64,000 bases of DNA from Rhynchopus euleeides. Its lineage: Eukaryota; Euglenozoa; Diplonemea; Diplonemida; Diplonemidae. The position numbers were made by a program, and so were the translations under genes. Within the stretch, counting starts at the first letter, position 1, and each line of letters opens with the position of its first letter. Below the pieces are notes generated by a model. The model saw only the letters and a program-made list of their open reading frames with translations, had not been told where the DNA came from and made no database searches. Of the stretch, positions 1 through 11,232 are shown piece by piece. The stretch lies in assembly GCA_963210315.1 (NCBI GenBank), contig OY723255.1, forward strand, positions 1,612,001 through 1,676,000, read 5' to 3'.

Positions 1-112
1 CATTGTTATACTTGGACGATTCCCCCCGATTCCCCCCAGTACATTGTCATACTTGGACGATTCCCCCCGATTCCCCCCAGTACATTGTCGTACTTGGACG
101 ATTCCCCCCGAG
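1..112. repeat. 41-bp tandem repeat, about 2.7 copies
   Basis: Units begin at 1, 42 and 83, each starting CATTGT(T/C)(A/G)TACTTGG and followed by two GATTCCCCCC blocks. The array is cut by the window edge on the left and stops inside the third unit. Confidence 0.9.
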
Positions 113-1554
113 AGGGGCCGATCACCAACGCACACACAACCCGATTTCCTGATGAAGGGTGGTGGTGGTCGCGCCCCCGTCCAACCGTGCAACGCACGTG
201 GCGGAAACTGCACTATGCAGCAACAGTGATGAGAAACAACACAGCAAACAACAGCAACCAAGCAGCAACAAAAACCTCGCGCGCGCTCCTCCCTATTCCA
301 AGTCTCCCTGACCGTGGCGAAGCCACTCGACTAAAGGCGTTCGTGGGGGGAATCCACCAAGTACACCAATGTCCCGGGGGGGATTGACAGGACATCCCCT
401 GCCGGTCGGTTGTCCTGGTAAGCGTGGGCCATAGCAACCCGGAACCACAGTGCGTCGTGGGACGTTGGGGGTCCTCGCGCCGAGTCACTGTGAGTCACGA
501 GTCGTCAGTTTTCAGCCAAACATGGCTGACTTCTCACTTTTTATCACTCGGCGAGGGCCCCCGTTGTGGGCCTCCCTGTTGAGGCGGCGCAGCTTCTCCC
601 GTAGACGACGGATACCATCCTGCTTCGCGGCCTGCTGTACTCGCGTCGTAGCCGTCCCCCGTGCCTCCTTCCTGCTCCGTGCCTCCGTGAGCGCGGGGTG
701 GGCCTACCACGCCGCTCAGCTCGCTTCTGACCAGGCGCACCATCGCCTCGGGGATCAGCCCCTCCGACGTTGTCCCTTAATACACTTCGCCTCCCCGTGC
801 AGCGGGAACCGTCTCCTGCACCGATGTCCCACATTGGCCTTGGTGTCCGCACCCCCGCCATCGCCTTCACCAGCTTCTCCATGAAGCCGACCGCGAGGGG
901 GGTGAAGGTAGCGCGTCGATGACCTCCGGGCCGTCCTCCAGCGCCCCTCTACGGGCGGATTTGGAGGGTGGCCCGGAGTCGGCGGTGTTGGACATCGGTG
1001 CGGGTGGATCGGCTCTGTACTACAAGTCGCGGACCCACTCTAGACGAAGAGGGTGTCGCGGCCGTGTGGGGAACCAAAAACCTGGTGAAGGTTAGTGCCG
1101 AACGCCATGACAGCCTCGCCCGCCTGGAACACGTTGCGCCGTGACTGATTGCCTTGACCCACCCACCAAGGGGCCCCTGCACGTGCCTCCGGTACTGCGC
1201 CCCTGCTGGCCTCCTGTGTCCGACCGCCACGAGCTGCACTTGTGGTGTCGGCCAGCCGTACCACTGGCTCTTCGGACCACACACCTGCATGCGTGGGACC
1301 AGGGGGTTCCCTCCCCAGGGACGTCCGAGTCTCGTCGTTCGCAGTAGCACGTGGGATTTTCTCTGAAATTTGCACCAAATCGCCATGTTGTGAGTCAACC
1401 CTTCGATCTGAGCCACACCGAGATCGTCTTTTTCGAGAATCGGGGTCCAAATACGCTCCCCAGGCTAGGGACCCCCCAACTCCCCACACTCTTTTTTTGG
1501 GCGTTTTTCCGCTCATTTTTTCTCACTTTTTCTCACTCGGTAGCGAGGGCCCCC
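113..1554. other. No gene seen; repeat-derived intergenic DNA
   Basis: Open frames here overlap on both strands without any recognisable domain or codon pattern. The only defined items are a small inverted-repeat element at 466-562 and a half copy of the same family at 1505-1557, which keeps the CTCACTTTTTCTCACTCGG and GCGAGGGCCCCC end. Confidence 0.6.
466..562. mobile_element. Small terminal-inverted-repeat element, family R13
   Basis: The element starts GGGGGTCCTCGC and ends GCGAGGGCCCCC. Its middle holds GAGTCACTGTGAGTCACGAG and a CAGCC/GGCTG hairpin around CAAACAT. The copy at 19841-19949 is nearly identical, and a half copy lies at 1505-1557. With no coding capacity, it looks like a MITE. 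Confidence 0.7.
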
Positions 1555-2447
1555 AAGTGCTGCTATTGTGTTGTTCCCCTGACAGAGGAACACAAGGGAA
1601 GGGTACTGCAGCTGTCCACGAAGTGGCTCGACGTAGCCACCTCACGCTGCCTAGAGGGTCGGTTCAGGTTGAAGCAGAGCAATTAAGTGTTAGGGGGATG
1701 CCTTTGGTCAAGGCCTTTTCTAAAAAAAATGACCCACGGCGCCTGTGTTGTAGCTCGGTCTACGCCAGGTTCCACACCCCGTCATCGCAAAACGTACACA
1801 TACACAGAGGCAGGCCTCTGTGGTACGGGAGCATGATGGGAGGAAATTTTGCCTTTTGGTCAAAAAGGCGCCTTTTTAGAATAAATTGACCCGCAGGGTG
1901 GCTGAGTCTTATCAGACAGGCCGACCTATGTTGATCAATGGAACCACACAACCTGTTCAACCTGCAAACCACCCGGGGTGGCGGCTGAGTCCTCACCCCT
2001 GCCGTAGCATGAGATAAGCCGACGTCGACCTCCGCTCCGGTCTCTCAACAACGGTCGTCACCAGTTGAACCGCGTCTGGGAAAGCCTGATCTTTGGATCT
2101 GGCCTCCCTGTTGTCACTGTGATTCGAAGAACTGTGGGGTTCAGAACCAAGGATGAGGAACTGCTGTGAGCTGCACACTCTCTTGACACACCTGCACGTA
2201 TCTGCGTTACACTCGTGGGAAACCCGAACCCTGTATTTATACAGGAGACTTCCATCTGGGACAGTTTCTGTTCCAGATGAGCTTTGACAGTGGTAGCCAT
2301 CTTTGCTATGGAGCCATCGTCATTGCTATCGTCGTCACTCGGACCCATGAGCAGCGGATACAATTGGTGTGGAAGGAGAGGGTGCGGTTCTGGATCAGTA
2401 GGTCTGAATCTGACACTGGGACTGAAACCCATAGGTCTGAGATGACT
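1555..2447 (-). repeat. Dispersed repeat body, inverted copy of 27950-28760
   Basis: This block matches the reverse complement of 27950-28760 over roughly 0.8-0.9 kb. Shared landmarks are the segment around CTGTCTGATAAGACTCAGCC, the CCTGTATTTATACAGG palindrome (2232-2245 region) and an open frame beginning LLMGPSDDDSNDDGSIAKMA. The homology stops abruptly near 2447, exactly where a GAACCGGTTC word array begins. The other copy stops at a different array, CCCGGCCGGG. It probably forms the subterminal part of a hAT-type element. The open frame is shared by both copies but has no recognised domain. Confidence 0.8.
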
Positions 2448-2674
2448 CAGTGCGGGGTCAGGTCCGTATACCGGTCCACCGACCGGTACACGGCCAACCG
2501 GTCGGGACCCACTTTGCCCGGTTCGCAAATGTCGGTTCTGGAACCGGTTCGGGCGGAACCGGTTCACCGGTGAACCGGTTCGTCCGAACCGGTTCTGGAA
2601 CCGGTTCCACCGAACCGGTTCGCCGGTGAACCGGTTCCGCCGAACCGGTTCCAGAACCGGTTCAGCCCGTGCCA
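2448..2674. repeat. GAACCGGTTC palindromic-word array, element terminus
   Basis: About 20 close-set copies of ACCGGTT and GAACCGGTTC, some separated by CGGGC or CACCG. Read from the right, the array starts CACGGGCTGAACCGG, so its outer edge shares CACGG with the ends of the elements at 5871-11242 and 27779-31671. I take it to be the terminal repeat of a related but incomplete element. Confidence 0.75.
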
Positions 2675-3020
2675 GCGCGTCGTGTGAATGCACACCACCA
2701 TTTTATTGTAGTTTCTTTGTGGCCGAGGATCCAGACGCCTTCTTTCTATCCCTTCATATCCGGGCGGCGACAGCCTGAAAGCGCCAATATGCCGTTGATG
2801 TGTGTTGTGATGATTGTTTCACTTCTGTGTTATTCGAGCCTCTTCTCATAGGTATTTGCGCGGCCGCCGTGGAACACGTCGGAACGTAGAGTGAGTTGGA
2901 GGGTTTAAAAGCCACACTGCTCGGGGGGGGGGGGGGTGGGTCAGGTTTCACCATAGCAACAAACCAAAACGTGATCCCCGCCGTTGCGCGATTCTTTCGA
3001 GCAACCCTCTGGATTTTTTT
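2675..3020. other. No gene seen
   Basis: Non-repetitive sequence with a 13-bp G run near 2923-2935. No open frame here is supported. Confidence 0.5.
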
Positions 3021-3230
3021 TGTTAGTTCGGCGTAGCCAAATGGGGAAACTTTTTGTGCCTTGAGCTGGATCGTGCGTCCCCACTCACACCACTTCATCA
3101 GACCGGGGAGTGGTGTACACACAGACGAAGAGGGACTGCGTTCCAGCAAAACAACTTCCGGAAGAAATTGGTTTGTTGTCTCGTTTCGCTGTCACTTTTC
3201 CGATCCAGCGGGGGGGCACAGATAAGTTTT
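3021..3230 (+). repeat. Dispersed repeat R1, copy 1
   Basis: A ~205-bp unit from TTAGTTCGGCGTAGCC to GGGGGCACAGATA. Copies recur at 33870-34100, 40037-40239 and 50828-51030, all on the same strand. Internal landmarks are GAAACTTT, CTGGATCGTGCGTCCCC and ACCACTTCATCAGACCGG. It has no coding capacity and resembles a short interspersed element, but I see no clear pol III boxes and no target-site duplication. Confidence 0.85.
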
Positions 3231-5089
3231 TTCCCTTTTTGGGTGAGGTGGGATCGGCCTGACCTCTATTTCTCGATATTGGGTATCAAGGAATTGCCCG
3301 CCCCCTGTGCCAAAAAAAAACAATTCTGTGTCGGTGTATCCGACACCAGCGCCAGGGCCCCTCCTCCCCTCCTCGCCCCTCGCCCCTCTCCCTTCTCCCT
3401 TCTCCCCGCTCCCTATTCCGCCGAGGCTCCCCTCACTCGTCCCCCTCCCCGGTTGGAAATTAGTTGCAGATTTCTTTGCTCTCACACATGCATCGCCCTT
3501 CTACGCCCCTCGCACTGCGTTCCACTGATATCCCCGGAACTGACCCCGAGAAAATACTCACATGCAGCCTTCTTTTCCAAGAAACATCTCAGTGGTTCTG
3601 CGAGGTGGCGGCGGCGGTGGGAGCCCTTGCTCTCTTTCTAGGTTGCAGAGAGATCTGCTCTCTCACTCGTTCCCTCTACGTGTCGCATTGGCTGATACAG
3701 GTTGGCACATAGAAAACGGCCCCTCTGCCTTTCCAATTGTCGAGTGATTTTTTCGTATTTTGTTGCCAGCTGTTGTGAGCGACGAAGCGCAGCGAGGTCG
3801 CGAAGCAACGGAGGAAACCGCACGACTGACGCTTTAGGGGTTAGCGCTTTCACATGCATCAATGCAAGCCTTGATATAGGAAGTGTGCGTTCAACAAAAT
3901 GCAGCCTGCCTTACAGTTACTGGTGGGGGGTCCCCACCTCAAAGCGGAATGAGTGCGGTTTTCACCCCTTTGGGGTTGCAAGAAACCCGGCAAGTCGTTT
4001 TTTTTAGCACATTTCATGATGCATGTCAGTCGAGCTCGTGTTTCCTAGGCACAGGAAACCTGCGCCAAGGTGCAAATCCGGTGCAGAACATCGCCACCGC
4101 AGCAAGGCGCGTGGATGTGTTCTTGGGATAGATGGAGCCGCCGGCTCTTCTTCTCTTTACATCCGCTTCCACCCGCGACCCCACCTCACGCTGATCAGGG
4201 TTGGTGTTCTCACGAAGCTGAATAGTATTTGTCACCCTGATGCCTCCAGCACACAGCCAAGGTGCTTTTTCCGAAGACTTGCCTGGCTAGTGTGGGCTCT
4301 CTTGGTAATTTAGCACATCGGTTCTCATACAGCAGTCTCTCGTGGACTTCTGTACGAGGCAGGTCCGCTAATCCAGCATTGTCAAATCACCCTACGCGCA
4401 TACACGTAACACAGCCTTTCTTCTTTTCCCTCTTGGGATTCACCCCCCCCCCCCCCCGTTGAAACAATTTGTCTTTGAACTTACCTATCACCCCCCGTTG
4501 AAACAACAATATCCTTCAGTGCAACCCTTACCGCACACGCTCTACCCTGCATCACCCACCCGCCTTGCCCGGCCACAAGAAGGGGTTGGCAGTGGCGTCC
4601 CCACCCCACCCCCACCCCCACCCCCACCACAAACTTGTTTGAGCACCGTAGGTGCGTAGGGGGGAGTCGTGAGGTCGAGGAAGGACGGGCGATCTGACCT
4701 GGCGTGTTTTTCTTTTTACTACCACTTGCAATACGCAAGGTTGGAAGGGGGGCTGAGGGGAAACACCGCACAACTCACAGCAGGATTTGTGTCTCTTTGT
4801 TCCCCGCTCCAGCCCCTCCGCACGAACTGATACTACAAGCAGACCTGGATGAACTGACCTCCCCCCTCCCCCTATCTCCTTTGTATCCTCTGACCGAGCA
4901 AGACTCCCCACCCCCACCCCCACCCCGTGCGGGCGTCAGTGACGTTCAGGCCTGTCGCTAACTTTTCGATTTTGGAGATTTGGTGGGTTGACGCTCCTGT
5001 TTTGGGGGGGGGGAATCAGGGGGGAAAACACTAGGGGGCAATTTTTCTCGCGCGCGCTTCGCGCGCGCTCGTGTTGTTGCCTAATTTTC
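3231..5089. other. Repeat-derived intergenic DNA, no gene seen
   Basis: Contains an R2 copy (about 3774-3870, AGCGACGAAGCGCAGCGAGG type), an R10 copy (about 4060-4200), a 17-bp C run at 4441-4457 followed by two copies of CACCCCCCGTTGAAACAA, and a strong GC hairpin with a CTTCG loop at about 5049-5070. Open frames here are short and overlap on both strands. Confidence 0.55.
3774..3870 (+). repeat. Dispersed repeat R2, copy 1
   Basis: Starts at GAGCGACGAAGCG and runs through GTCGCGAAG and CGACTGACGC. Related copies lie at 49936-50078, 51105-51195 (partial) and 63345-63425, and reversed inside both MITE copies near 6550-6670 and 7461-7581. The peptide ERRSVAKSRSNEGNRTT recurs in frames through it. 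That peptide is a by-product of the repeat, not a protein domain. Confidence 0.75.
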
Positions 5090-5240
5090 CCGTCGGTGGA
5101 CCACTAGGTGGGCACGGTGTGAGGCGCTGGGTTCCTTCCGTGGTTCCTCTCCCGCTCGCGCCATCCTCGGGTGGAGGAAACCCAAATAATGGCTTTCGGG
5201 ACCATGCTTTCGACGCTACCCCCTGATGTGCCACGGCCGT
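5090..5240 (-). mobile_element. Relic related to the SINE-like insert at 7671-7827
   Basis: CGTCGGTGGACCACTAGGTG followed by GGTGTGAGGCGCTGGGT matches, with divergence, the corresponding part of the insert at 7671-7827. Boundaries are approximate. Confidence 0.45.
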
Positions 5241-5277
5241 TGAAGCGCAAGGACTTGGTTACTAGACGGGCGCGCGA

Positions 5278-5514
5278 GATGGGGGGTCTGGGGGCAGAGC
5301 CCCCCAGCCGCCGGAGGCCACGGTAGTGAACATCTGTTCATTGTGGGCGTACAGGTTCTGTGTGAGTTGGCTGCGTCCCCCTGAGGCTACTGGAGTGGTT
5401 GGATTCCCTGACCTGGTGGTAATCGAATGACTTGAGTACGAGACATGCACCACAGGGGGGTCTGGGGGGCGGAGCCCCCCAGCCGCCGGAGGCCACGGTA
5501 GTGAGCATCTGTTC
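5278..5514 (+). repeat. Pair of HP hairpin repeats with conserved spacer
   Basis: Two copies of a 62-bp hairpin repeat (5278-5339 and 5451-5514). Each carries a GGGGGGC/GCCCCCC-type stem, then CAGCCGCCGGAGGCCACGG and TAGTGAACATCTG. The ~110-bp spacer, with GGCGTACAGGTTCTGTG and GTTGGCTGCGTCC, matches the reverse complement of the spacer between the pair at 20120-20349. The two-hairpin unit therefore duplicated as a whole. Confidence 0.85.
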
Positions 5515-5533
5515 CTGCATAACCATACTCTCT

Positions 5534-5805
5534 TCGACGTCGACCCAGTGAAAGTGGGTTGACGCTTGGTCGACGCTTGGTGAGCGTCGACCCAGTGTAA
5601 TCGGGTCAACGCTAGGTAAGCATCGACCCAGCGTAATAAATGGGTTGACGCTTGGTCCAGGCTTGAATGGCAACTCAGTTCGACTGGGTCGACGCTCCAA
5701 GCCTCGACCAAGCGTCAACCCAGTTCCACTGGGTCGACGCTGGGTCGACGCTTTTTTATGGGGGGGGAAACCAAAAATCACTGGGTCGACGGTCGACGCT
5801 TAGCG
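5534..5805. repeat. GTCGAC palindromic-word array
   Basis: About 18 copies of (T)GGGT(C/T)GACGCT or its complement AGCGTC(G/A)ACCCA in both orientations, separated by a few bases. Each word contains or nearly contains the palindrome GTCGAC, so the whole array can fold on itself. Confidence 0.85.
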
Positions 5806-5831
5806 ACATGCCTGAGTGACGTTCAACAGGT

Positions 5832-5848
5832 GGGGGGGGGGGGGGGGG
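5832..5848. repeat. 17-bp G run
   Basis: Uninterrupted G from 5832 to 5848, directly left of the TA that borders the nested element complex. Similar G or C runs of 12 or more recur elsewhere in the window. Confidence 0.95.
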
Positions 5849-5884
5849 TAGGGGGGGTCATAAGCCCGTACACGGTGGGATCTT

Positions 5885-6005
5885 GTAAATTTTACATGTA
5901 TAACTACAAGTATATACATGTATTATACATGTATAATACTTGCATGTCAACTATTATACATGTATAATACATGTATATGCCTGAAATATACATGTAAAAT
6001 ACATG
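5885..6005. repeat. TACATGTA word array, left end of A2
   Basis: Dense TACATGTA, TATTATACATG and ACTTGCATG words in both orientations. Matching arrays lie at 6820-6916, 7897-7957 and 10845-11232. Confidence 0.9.
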
Positions 6006-6819
6006 TACCGTAAACGGAAAAAGGGTGGACCGTAAAAATGTTCCAAGTTCCCAAAAAAAGGCCAAACGTTCCATCTTTTTTACGGTCCACCATTTATTGG
6101 GACTGAATATGGAAAAGACAATGCGTTTTTCGCCCGCGGGCTGGTGGGTTGCGGGGCGCGGACTGCGGCCTCCACGCCGCAGACACCCACACGTAGGCCT
6201 CCCGACCTCCCAGCTTTGGACCCTCCCTCCACCACCGCAACCAACACCAGCAAGAGAAGTAAGTCCTCCCTGCGTGTGGAAAAGGCACGATCACCACCAC
6301 TCACCTCGAGACTCACCCACCACCACACCTCGAGAAGTGTAGTACCATGCAAGGAGCATTCCGGTAGAAGTAAAAGTAGAACCTGCTGCACGAGCCCACA
6401 AAAGCAGCCACAGTACGGCAGGGCGCGCAGACAGAAGCTGAGACCACCGGGCTCCCTCCAGATGTAAATTCGTGAATCAGTGCCCGGAAAATTCAGGGAA
6501 ATCGTACTCCTTTAGTGTAGTACACCCTGCAGTAACTGTGGGAGAACAGTTCCCGGACGATGGTGAGCGCACACTCTGTGCTGAGGCCCTGTGGTGTTAA
6601 TCCTGCAGCTTCAGTCGTACGATTTCCTTGGTTCCTTCGCGACTTCGTCGCGAAGGAACTCGTAAAAAAAACCGCCAAGTCCACGATCCCAACCGTAAAA
6701 TAGGTGGACCGTAAAAATGTTCCAAGTTCCGAAAAAATCCCACTTGTTCCATCTTTTTTACGGTCCACCTATAGTACGGTTCACCTTTATTACGGTCCAC
6801 AATATTTCCGTTTACGGTA
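6006..6819. mobile_element. MITE copy 1, TIR CCGTAAACGGAAA, TA-flanked
   Basis: Ends are TACCGTAAACGGAAA and its exact inverse TTTCCGTTTACGGTA. A subterminal inverted pair is GGTGGACCGTAAAAATG and TTTTTTACGGTCCACC. The 814-bp body holds a reversed R2 fragment and a perfect hairpin with 11-bp arms (TTCCTTCGCGA) around a CTTCG loop, near 6642-6668. There is no coding capacity. The copy at 6917-7898 is nearly identical at an offset of 911 bp. TA at both ends suggests a Tc1/mariner-like mobiliser, which is an inference. Confidence 0.85.
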
Positions 6820-6916
6820 TATCAAGTAAAAATACATGTATGATACTTGCATGTCAACTATTATACATGTATTTTTACTTGATATACATGTATTTTACAT
6901 GTATATTTCAGGCATT

Positions 6917-7898
6917 TACCGTAAACGGAAAAAGGGTGGACCGTAAAAATGTTCCAAGTTCCCAAAAAAAGGCCAAACGTTCCATCTTTTTTACGGTCCA
7001 CCATTTATTGGGACTGAATATGGAAAAGACAATGCGTTTTTCGCCCGCGGGCTGGTGGGTTGCGGGGCGCGGACTGCGGCCTCCACGCCGCAGACACCCA
7101 CACGTAGGCCTCCCGACCTCCCAGCTTTGGACCCTCCCTCCACCACCGCAACCAACACCAGCAAGAGAAGCAAGTCCTCCCTGCGTGTGGAAAAGGCACG
7201 ATCACCACCACTCACCTCGAGACTCACCCACCACCACACCTCGAGAAGTGTAGTACCATGCAAGGAGCATTCCGGTAGAAGTAAAAGTAGAACCTGCTGC
7301 ACGAGCCCACAAAAGCAGCCACAGTACGGCAGGGCGCGCAGACAGAAGCTGAGACCACCGGGCTCCCTCCAGATGTAAATTCGTGAATCAGTGCCCGGAA
7401 AATTAAGGGAAATCGTACTCCTTTAGTGTAGTACACCCTGCAGTAACTGTGGGAGAACAGTTCCCGGACGATGGTGAGCGCACACTCTGTGCTGAGGCCC
7501 TGTGGTGTTAATCCTGCAGCTTCAGTCGTACGATTTCCTTGGTTCCTTCGCGACTTCGTCGCGAAGGAACTCGTAAAAAAAACCGCCAAGTCCACGATCC
7601 CAACCGTAAAATAGGTGGACCGTAAAAATGTTCCAAGTTCCGGAAAAATCCCATTTGTTCCATCTTTTTTTGCGTATCCGTCAGGTGGACCACCGGGTGG
7701 GGAGAGATCCGGTGTGAGGCACTTGGGTCCGTCCAGGTGGGCAGGGGGAACCTGGGGGCGGGGGGCCTCAAAACCCGTCTACCAGTGCCGCTTCTAATCT
7801 CGTCGGTCTTGTCCCAACCACCACCAGCCATCTTTTTTACGGTCCACCTATAGTACGGTTCACCTTTATTACGGTCCACAATATTTCCGTTTACGGTA
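6917..7898. mobile_element. MITE copy 2, carrying a SINE-like insertion
   Basis: Same ends and body as 6006-6819, with only scattered substitutions (for example C to A near 7404). It is 168 bp longer because of the insert at 7671-7827 and its 11-bp target duplication. The two copies are separated by a 97-bp TACATGTA array. Confidence 0.85.
7671..7827 (-). mobile_element. SINE-like insertion with 11-bp target-site duplication
   Basis: MITE copy 1 shows the empty site: CCATCTTTTTT once. In copy 2, CCATCTTTTTT occurs at 7660-7670 and again at 7828-7838, with 157 bp of unrelated sequence between. Read on the minus strand, the insert ends in an A run next to the duplicated site, as expected for target-primed insertion of a SINE. 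GGGTTTTGAGGCCC (minus strand) is a weak B-box-like match. Confidence 0.75.
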
Positions 7899-8017
7899 CA
7901 TGTATTTTACATGTATAATACTTGTCATGCAAGTATTATACATGTAAAATACTTGGGAGGATTCTTCATATTCCTGGATTTCCCGAATTTCCTGGATTTC
8001 CCCCGGCCCCTTAGGCG

Positions 8018-8312
8018 ATTTCAGGGCGGACAGGGCGGACATATCCGGACAGGAAATCCGGGTGTCCGGATGTCCGGGTCCAATTTTGACCCCCCCCCCC
8101 CCCCCCCCCCCCCGGACATTTCCCGAATTTCCCGCCCGGACATGTCCGGGCGGACATCCGGACATCCAGAAATGTCCGCCCCGGACAGGGCGGACATGTC
8201 CGGGCGGACATTTTCTGGTGTCCGGATGTCCGGGCGGACATGTCCGGACCCGGAAATTCGGGAAATCCAATTTTGACCCCCCCCCCCCCGGACATGTCCG
8301 GCCAGGACCTCA
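8018..8312. repeat. CCGGACATGTCCGG palindromic-word array
   Basis: Some 20 copies of GTCCGGACAT, GGGCGGACAT and their complements, with a 24-bp C run at 8089-8112 and a shorter one at 8277-8289, plus paired TTTCCCGAATTT words. The array is largely self-complementary. Confidence 0.85.
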
Positions 8313-9160
8313 ATAGTTTGATTTTTGGTCCAGAAAATAGTTTGAAAATTTTTGAAATCTGGGTGCCCAAAAAAAAATTTCCTAAGACCGGCGATTTGTA
8401 GGGGGACCCCAGGTGTGGCTCTATTTTGGGGGTATTTTGGCCAATTTTCGAAATCCTATTTTGGTTTTTTTGCACTTTTTTTGGGTGCTTTTTTGCACGA
8501 TTTCTGTGCCTCAGACACAGATTTTGGTGTGATTTTTGCGCTATTTTGATTCACTCGGCCTGACCGATGCATACGATTCGAAAAAATGGCGAAAAAATCG
8601 CTATCAACAACGGTGAACGAATGGAGGTAGATGGGGAAGTGGAAGGACACAGCACGCCCTCCCACTGCTCGCCATCTGTACACTACCTCTCTGTTCAAGG
8701 CGGTCAGTGTCACTTGATGGCGCTGCACACAAATCACTGCTACATCCCAGGGCGCCTTCCCTTGTGAGAATAGCGGAACTTCTGCGGTTGCAGTTTGGTG
8801 GTTGAGGCCGGCGGTGATATCACTTTGGTGACTGTGCTTCCTTCCCCCTGAGCTCGATCAGATCCAGGTCGACCTGGTGCTGCGTGGCTCCTGGTGTGTT
8901 ATCTCTTTGCTTCCTCGCACACATACACGTGGTTCCGCGAATCGCCACGGATGCCCACCAAGTCGAACCCGAAACATGATCACGGGCCCACGACGACCCT
9001 TTCGAGATGTCATGGCCGCAAGCCCGCAAACCCGATCGCATTCGCAAGGTGGTTCGTCTCTTAGAGATCAGTGCTCGGGCCCAGCCTCCCGCGAGGGTGC
9101 TGGAACCGACATGCCGCAGCCCCGTACGCGCAAGGGCTTGGCTCCAAGACCAGGCACATG
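8313..9160. other. No gene seen
   Basis: An A/T-rich part with many TTTTGGG and CCAAAAA words (8313-8570) is followed by mixed sequence. No supported coding region. Confidence 0.5.
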
Positions 9161-9383
9161 CCACAGGGGGGTGTGGGGGGCGGAGCCCCCCAGCCGCCGG
9201 AGGCCACGGTAGCGAACGTCTGTTGGCCTGGCTCCATAGTCGCATACGCTCAAGTACAACACAACTGACAGATAGCACATGTCGCATGGGGGGACGATAA
9301 ATTGTCGCGCAAAGACACGCCACAGGGGGGTCTGGGGGGCGGAGCCCCCCAGCCGCCGGAGGCCACGGTAGTGAACATCTGTT
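9161..9383 (+). repeat. Pair of HP hairpin repeats (copies 3 and 4)
   Basis: Hairpin units at 9161-9224 and 9321-9383, each starting (C)CACAGGGGGG and containing GGCGGAGCCCCCCAG and GCCGCCGGAGGCCACGGTAG. The spacer differs from those at 5.3 and 20.2 kb, but pairing at 155-175 bp is kept. Confidence 0.85.
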
Positions 9384-9440
9384 GGTTTGAGCTCGAGAGC
9401 AAGCCTCTCACACCACCGCCCTCCGACCCCCCTCTCCACC

Positions 9441-9745
9441 CCCCAGGTGCAACATTTTTTTGCACCCGGAAAATGTGTTCTTTTGACTGTTTGAGCACAT
9501 CCAAGACCGGGAACATAAAAGAATTCTGCCAATGCCAAGTAGGGTCACAATAAAACCCAAAGCAAAATGGTGCAAAAAAGTAGTGACCACCACCCCCATC
9601 CCCACCTCCGGGTGCAAAAAAATTTTTGGCCACGGAAAATGTGTTCTTTTGAATGTTTGAGCACCTCCAAGACCGGGAACATAAAAATTTTCTGCCAATA
9701 CCAAGTAGGGTCACAATAAAATCCAAAGGAAAAAAGTGCAAAAAA
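9441..9745 (+). repeat. 166-bp direct duplication
   Basis: GGAAAATGTGTTCTTTTGA, CAAGACCGGGAACATAAAA and CAAGTAGGGTCACAATAAAA recur at an offset of 166 bp, with a few substitutions. No coding capacity. Confidence 0.85.
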
Positions 9746-9799
9746 AATAGTGCAAAAAAATATTTTTCCCCCAAATTCCTATTTTCATTCCGTGAAATA

Positions 9800-10262
9800 G
9801 ATACACGCCTGGGGGACCCTTTCGAATTTTTTTTTGGGGAAGGGTAAATTGAACGTTTTTGGCCAAATGAAGCCACTGCGACCATTCCCGGGCCTCAGAA
9901 ATCAGATTTTGGCCCCTCAAATGCGGTGCCGGTCCGGACAAAAAATCGAAAAAATCGTGAAAAATGGCCCATTTTCCCCAGCCAAAAATGGGCCAAAAAT
10001 GCCCCCCGGACACCCCCAGAGACATGTCCTAATCCGGGGTGCCAGTAGGGGGGACCTTTCGATTTTTTTTTCGAGGAGAGGTCAATTGAACGTTTTTGGA
10101 CATCTGAGGCCACTGCGACCATTCCCAGGCCTCGGAAATGAGATTTTTGGCCCTCAAATGGGGTACCGGTCCCCACGAAATTCCGAAAAAAATCATGAAA
10201 ATCGAAAGGTCCCACGCACCAAATTCTGCCCAAAAATCGTCAAAAATGGACATGTCATACGC
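9800..10262 (+). repeat. 237-bp direct duplication
   Basis: GGGGGACC(C)TTTCGA followed by a T run, AATTGAACGTTTTTGG, CCACTGCGACCATTCCC and GGCCTC(A/G)GAAAT recur with a 237-bp offset. The start motif GGGGGACCTTTTCGAATTTT appears a third time at 10736-10755. Confidence 0.8.
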
Positions 10263-10844
10263 AGCAAGGGGGCAAACCACTCCCCAATGCTCAATGATTC
10301 CACGGCAAGCCAGATTTTCTGATCAATTGGTTTGTTTGAGCATGTTCCTGGCCCTTGTTTGGAAAGTAGATGACCCCTGGCTGGAGAGGACGGTTGTGCT
10401 CGACCGGACGGAGAGAGAACTTTCTCCATATCCACCTCCACTCCACAATGCCACAAGTGGCAGGAAGGCCGGGTGTTACAGGCCTCAACCAGGGTTCCAA
10501 GGCTCTCCACTTCCTGGCTGCGTCAGGGATCACCGGGTACAGCGAGCAGGATTCCCTGTCCTGACACCCCAGCATGTACCACCGGAAGAACCCGAAACAG
10601 CAGCCGCCCCTCATGGGGGTTGCAAGAGGCACGGAAATCGTTCAAATCGGACCAAGTCCGAAAATTCGGCACTTTCTTGGGTACAAATTGCGGTCCGAAA
10701 TTTTCCGATTTTTTGAAAAAAGGCTAATTCTGTAAGGGGGACCTTTTCGAATTTTTTTTTCGGGCACTTTTTCCACAAGGAAATGTCCGCCCTGTCCGCT
10801 ACTGTCCGCTACTGTCCACTACCGATTTCAAGGATCCTCCTTGC
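10263..10844. other. No gene seen
   Basis: Mixed sequence ending in three (A)CTGTCCGCTA-type words at 10790-10822. No supported coding region. Confidence 0.5.
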
Positions 10845-11232
10845 ATGACAAGTAAAATACTTGCATGCAAGTAAAATACATGTATTTTACTTGCATGCAA
10901 GTATTTTACTTGTCATGCAAGTATTATACATGTATTTTACTTGTCATGCAAGTATTTTACATGTATAATACTTGCATGACAAGTATTATACATGTAAAAT
11001 ACATGTAAATGCCTGAAATATACATGTAAAATACATGTATATCAAGTAAAAATACATGTATAATAGTTGACATGCAAGTATCATACATGTATTTTTACTT
11101 GATATACATGTATTTTACATGTATATTTCAGGCATATACATGTATTATACATGTATAATAGTTGACATGCAAGTATTATACATGTATAATACATGTATAT
11201 ACTTGTAGTTATACATGTAAAATTTACAAGAT
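10845..11232. repeat. TACATGTA word array, right end of A2
   Basis: Almost pure TACATGTA, CATGCAAGTA and TATTTTAC words. The outer ~90 bp are the exact inverse of the left array at 5871-5960. Confidence 0.9.

Noticed and set aside
6025..7378. Proline-rich frames duplicated at 6.1 and 7.0 kb
   Set aside because: They exist in two copies only because the MITE is duplicated. They overlap frames on the other strand and have no domain.
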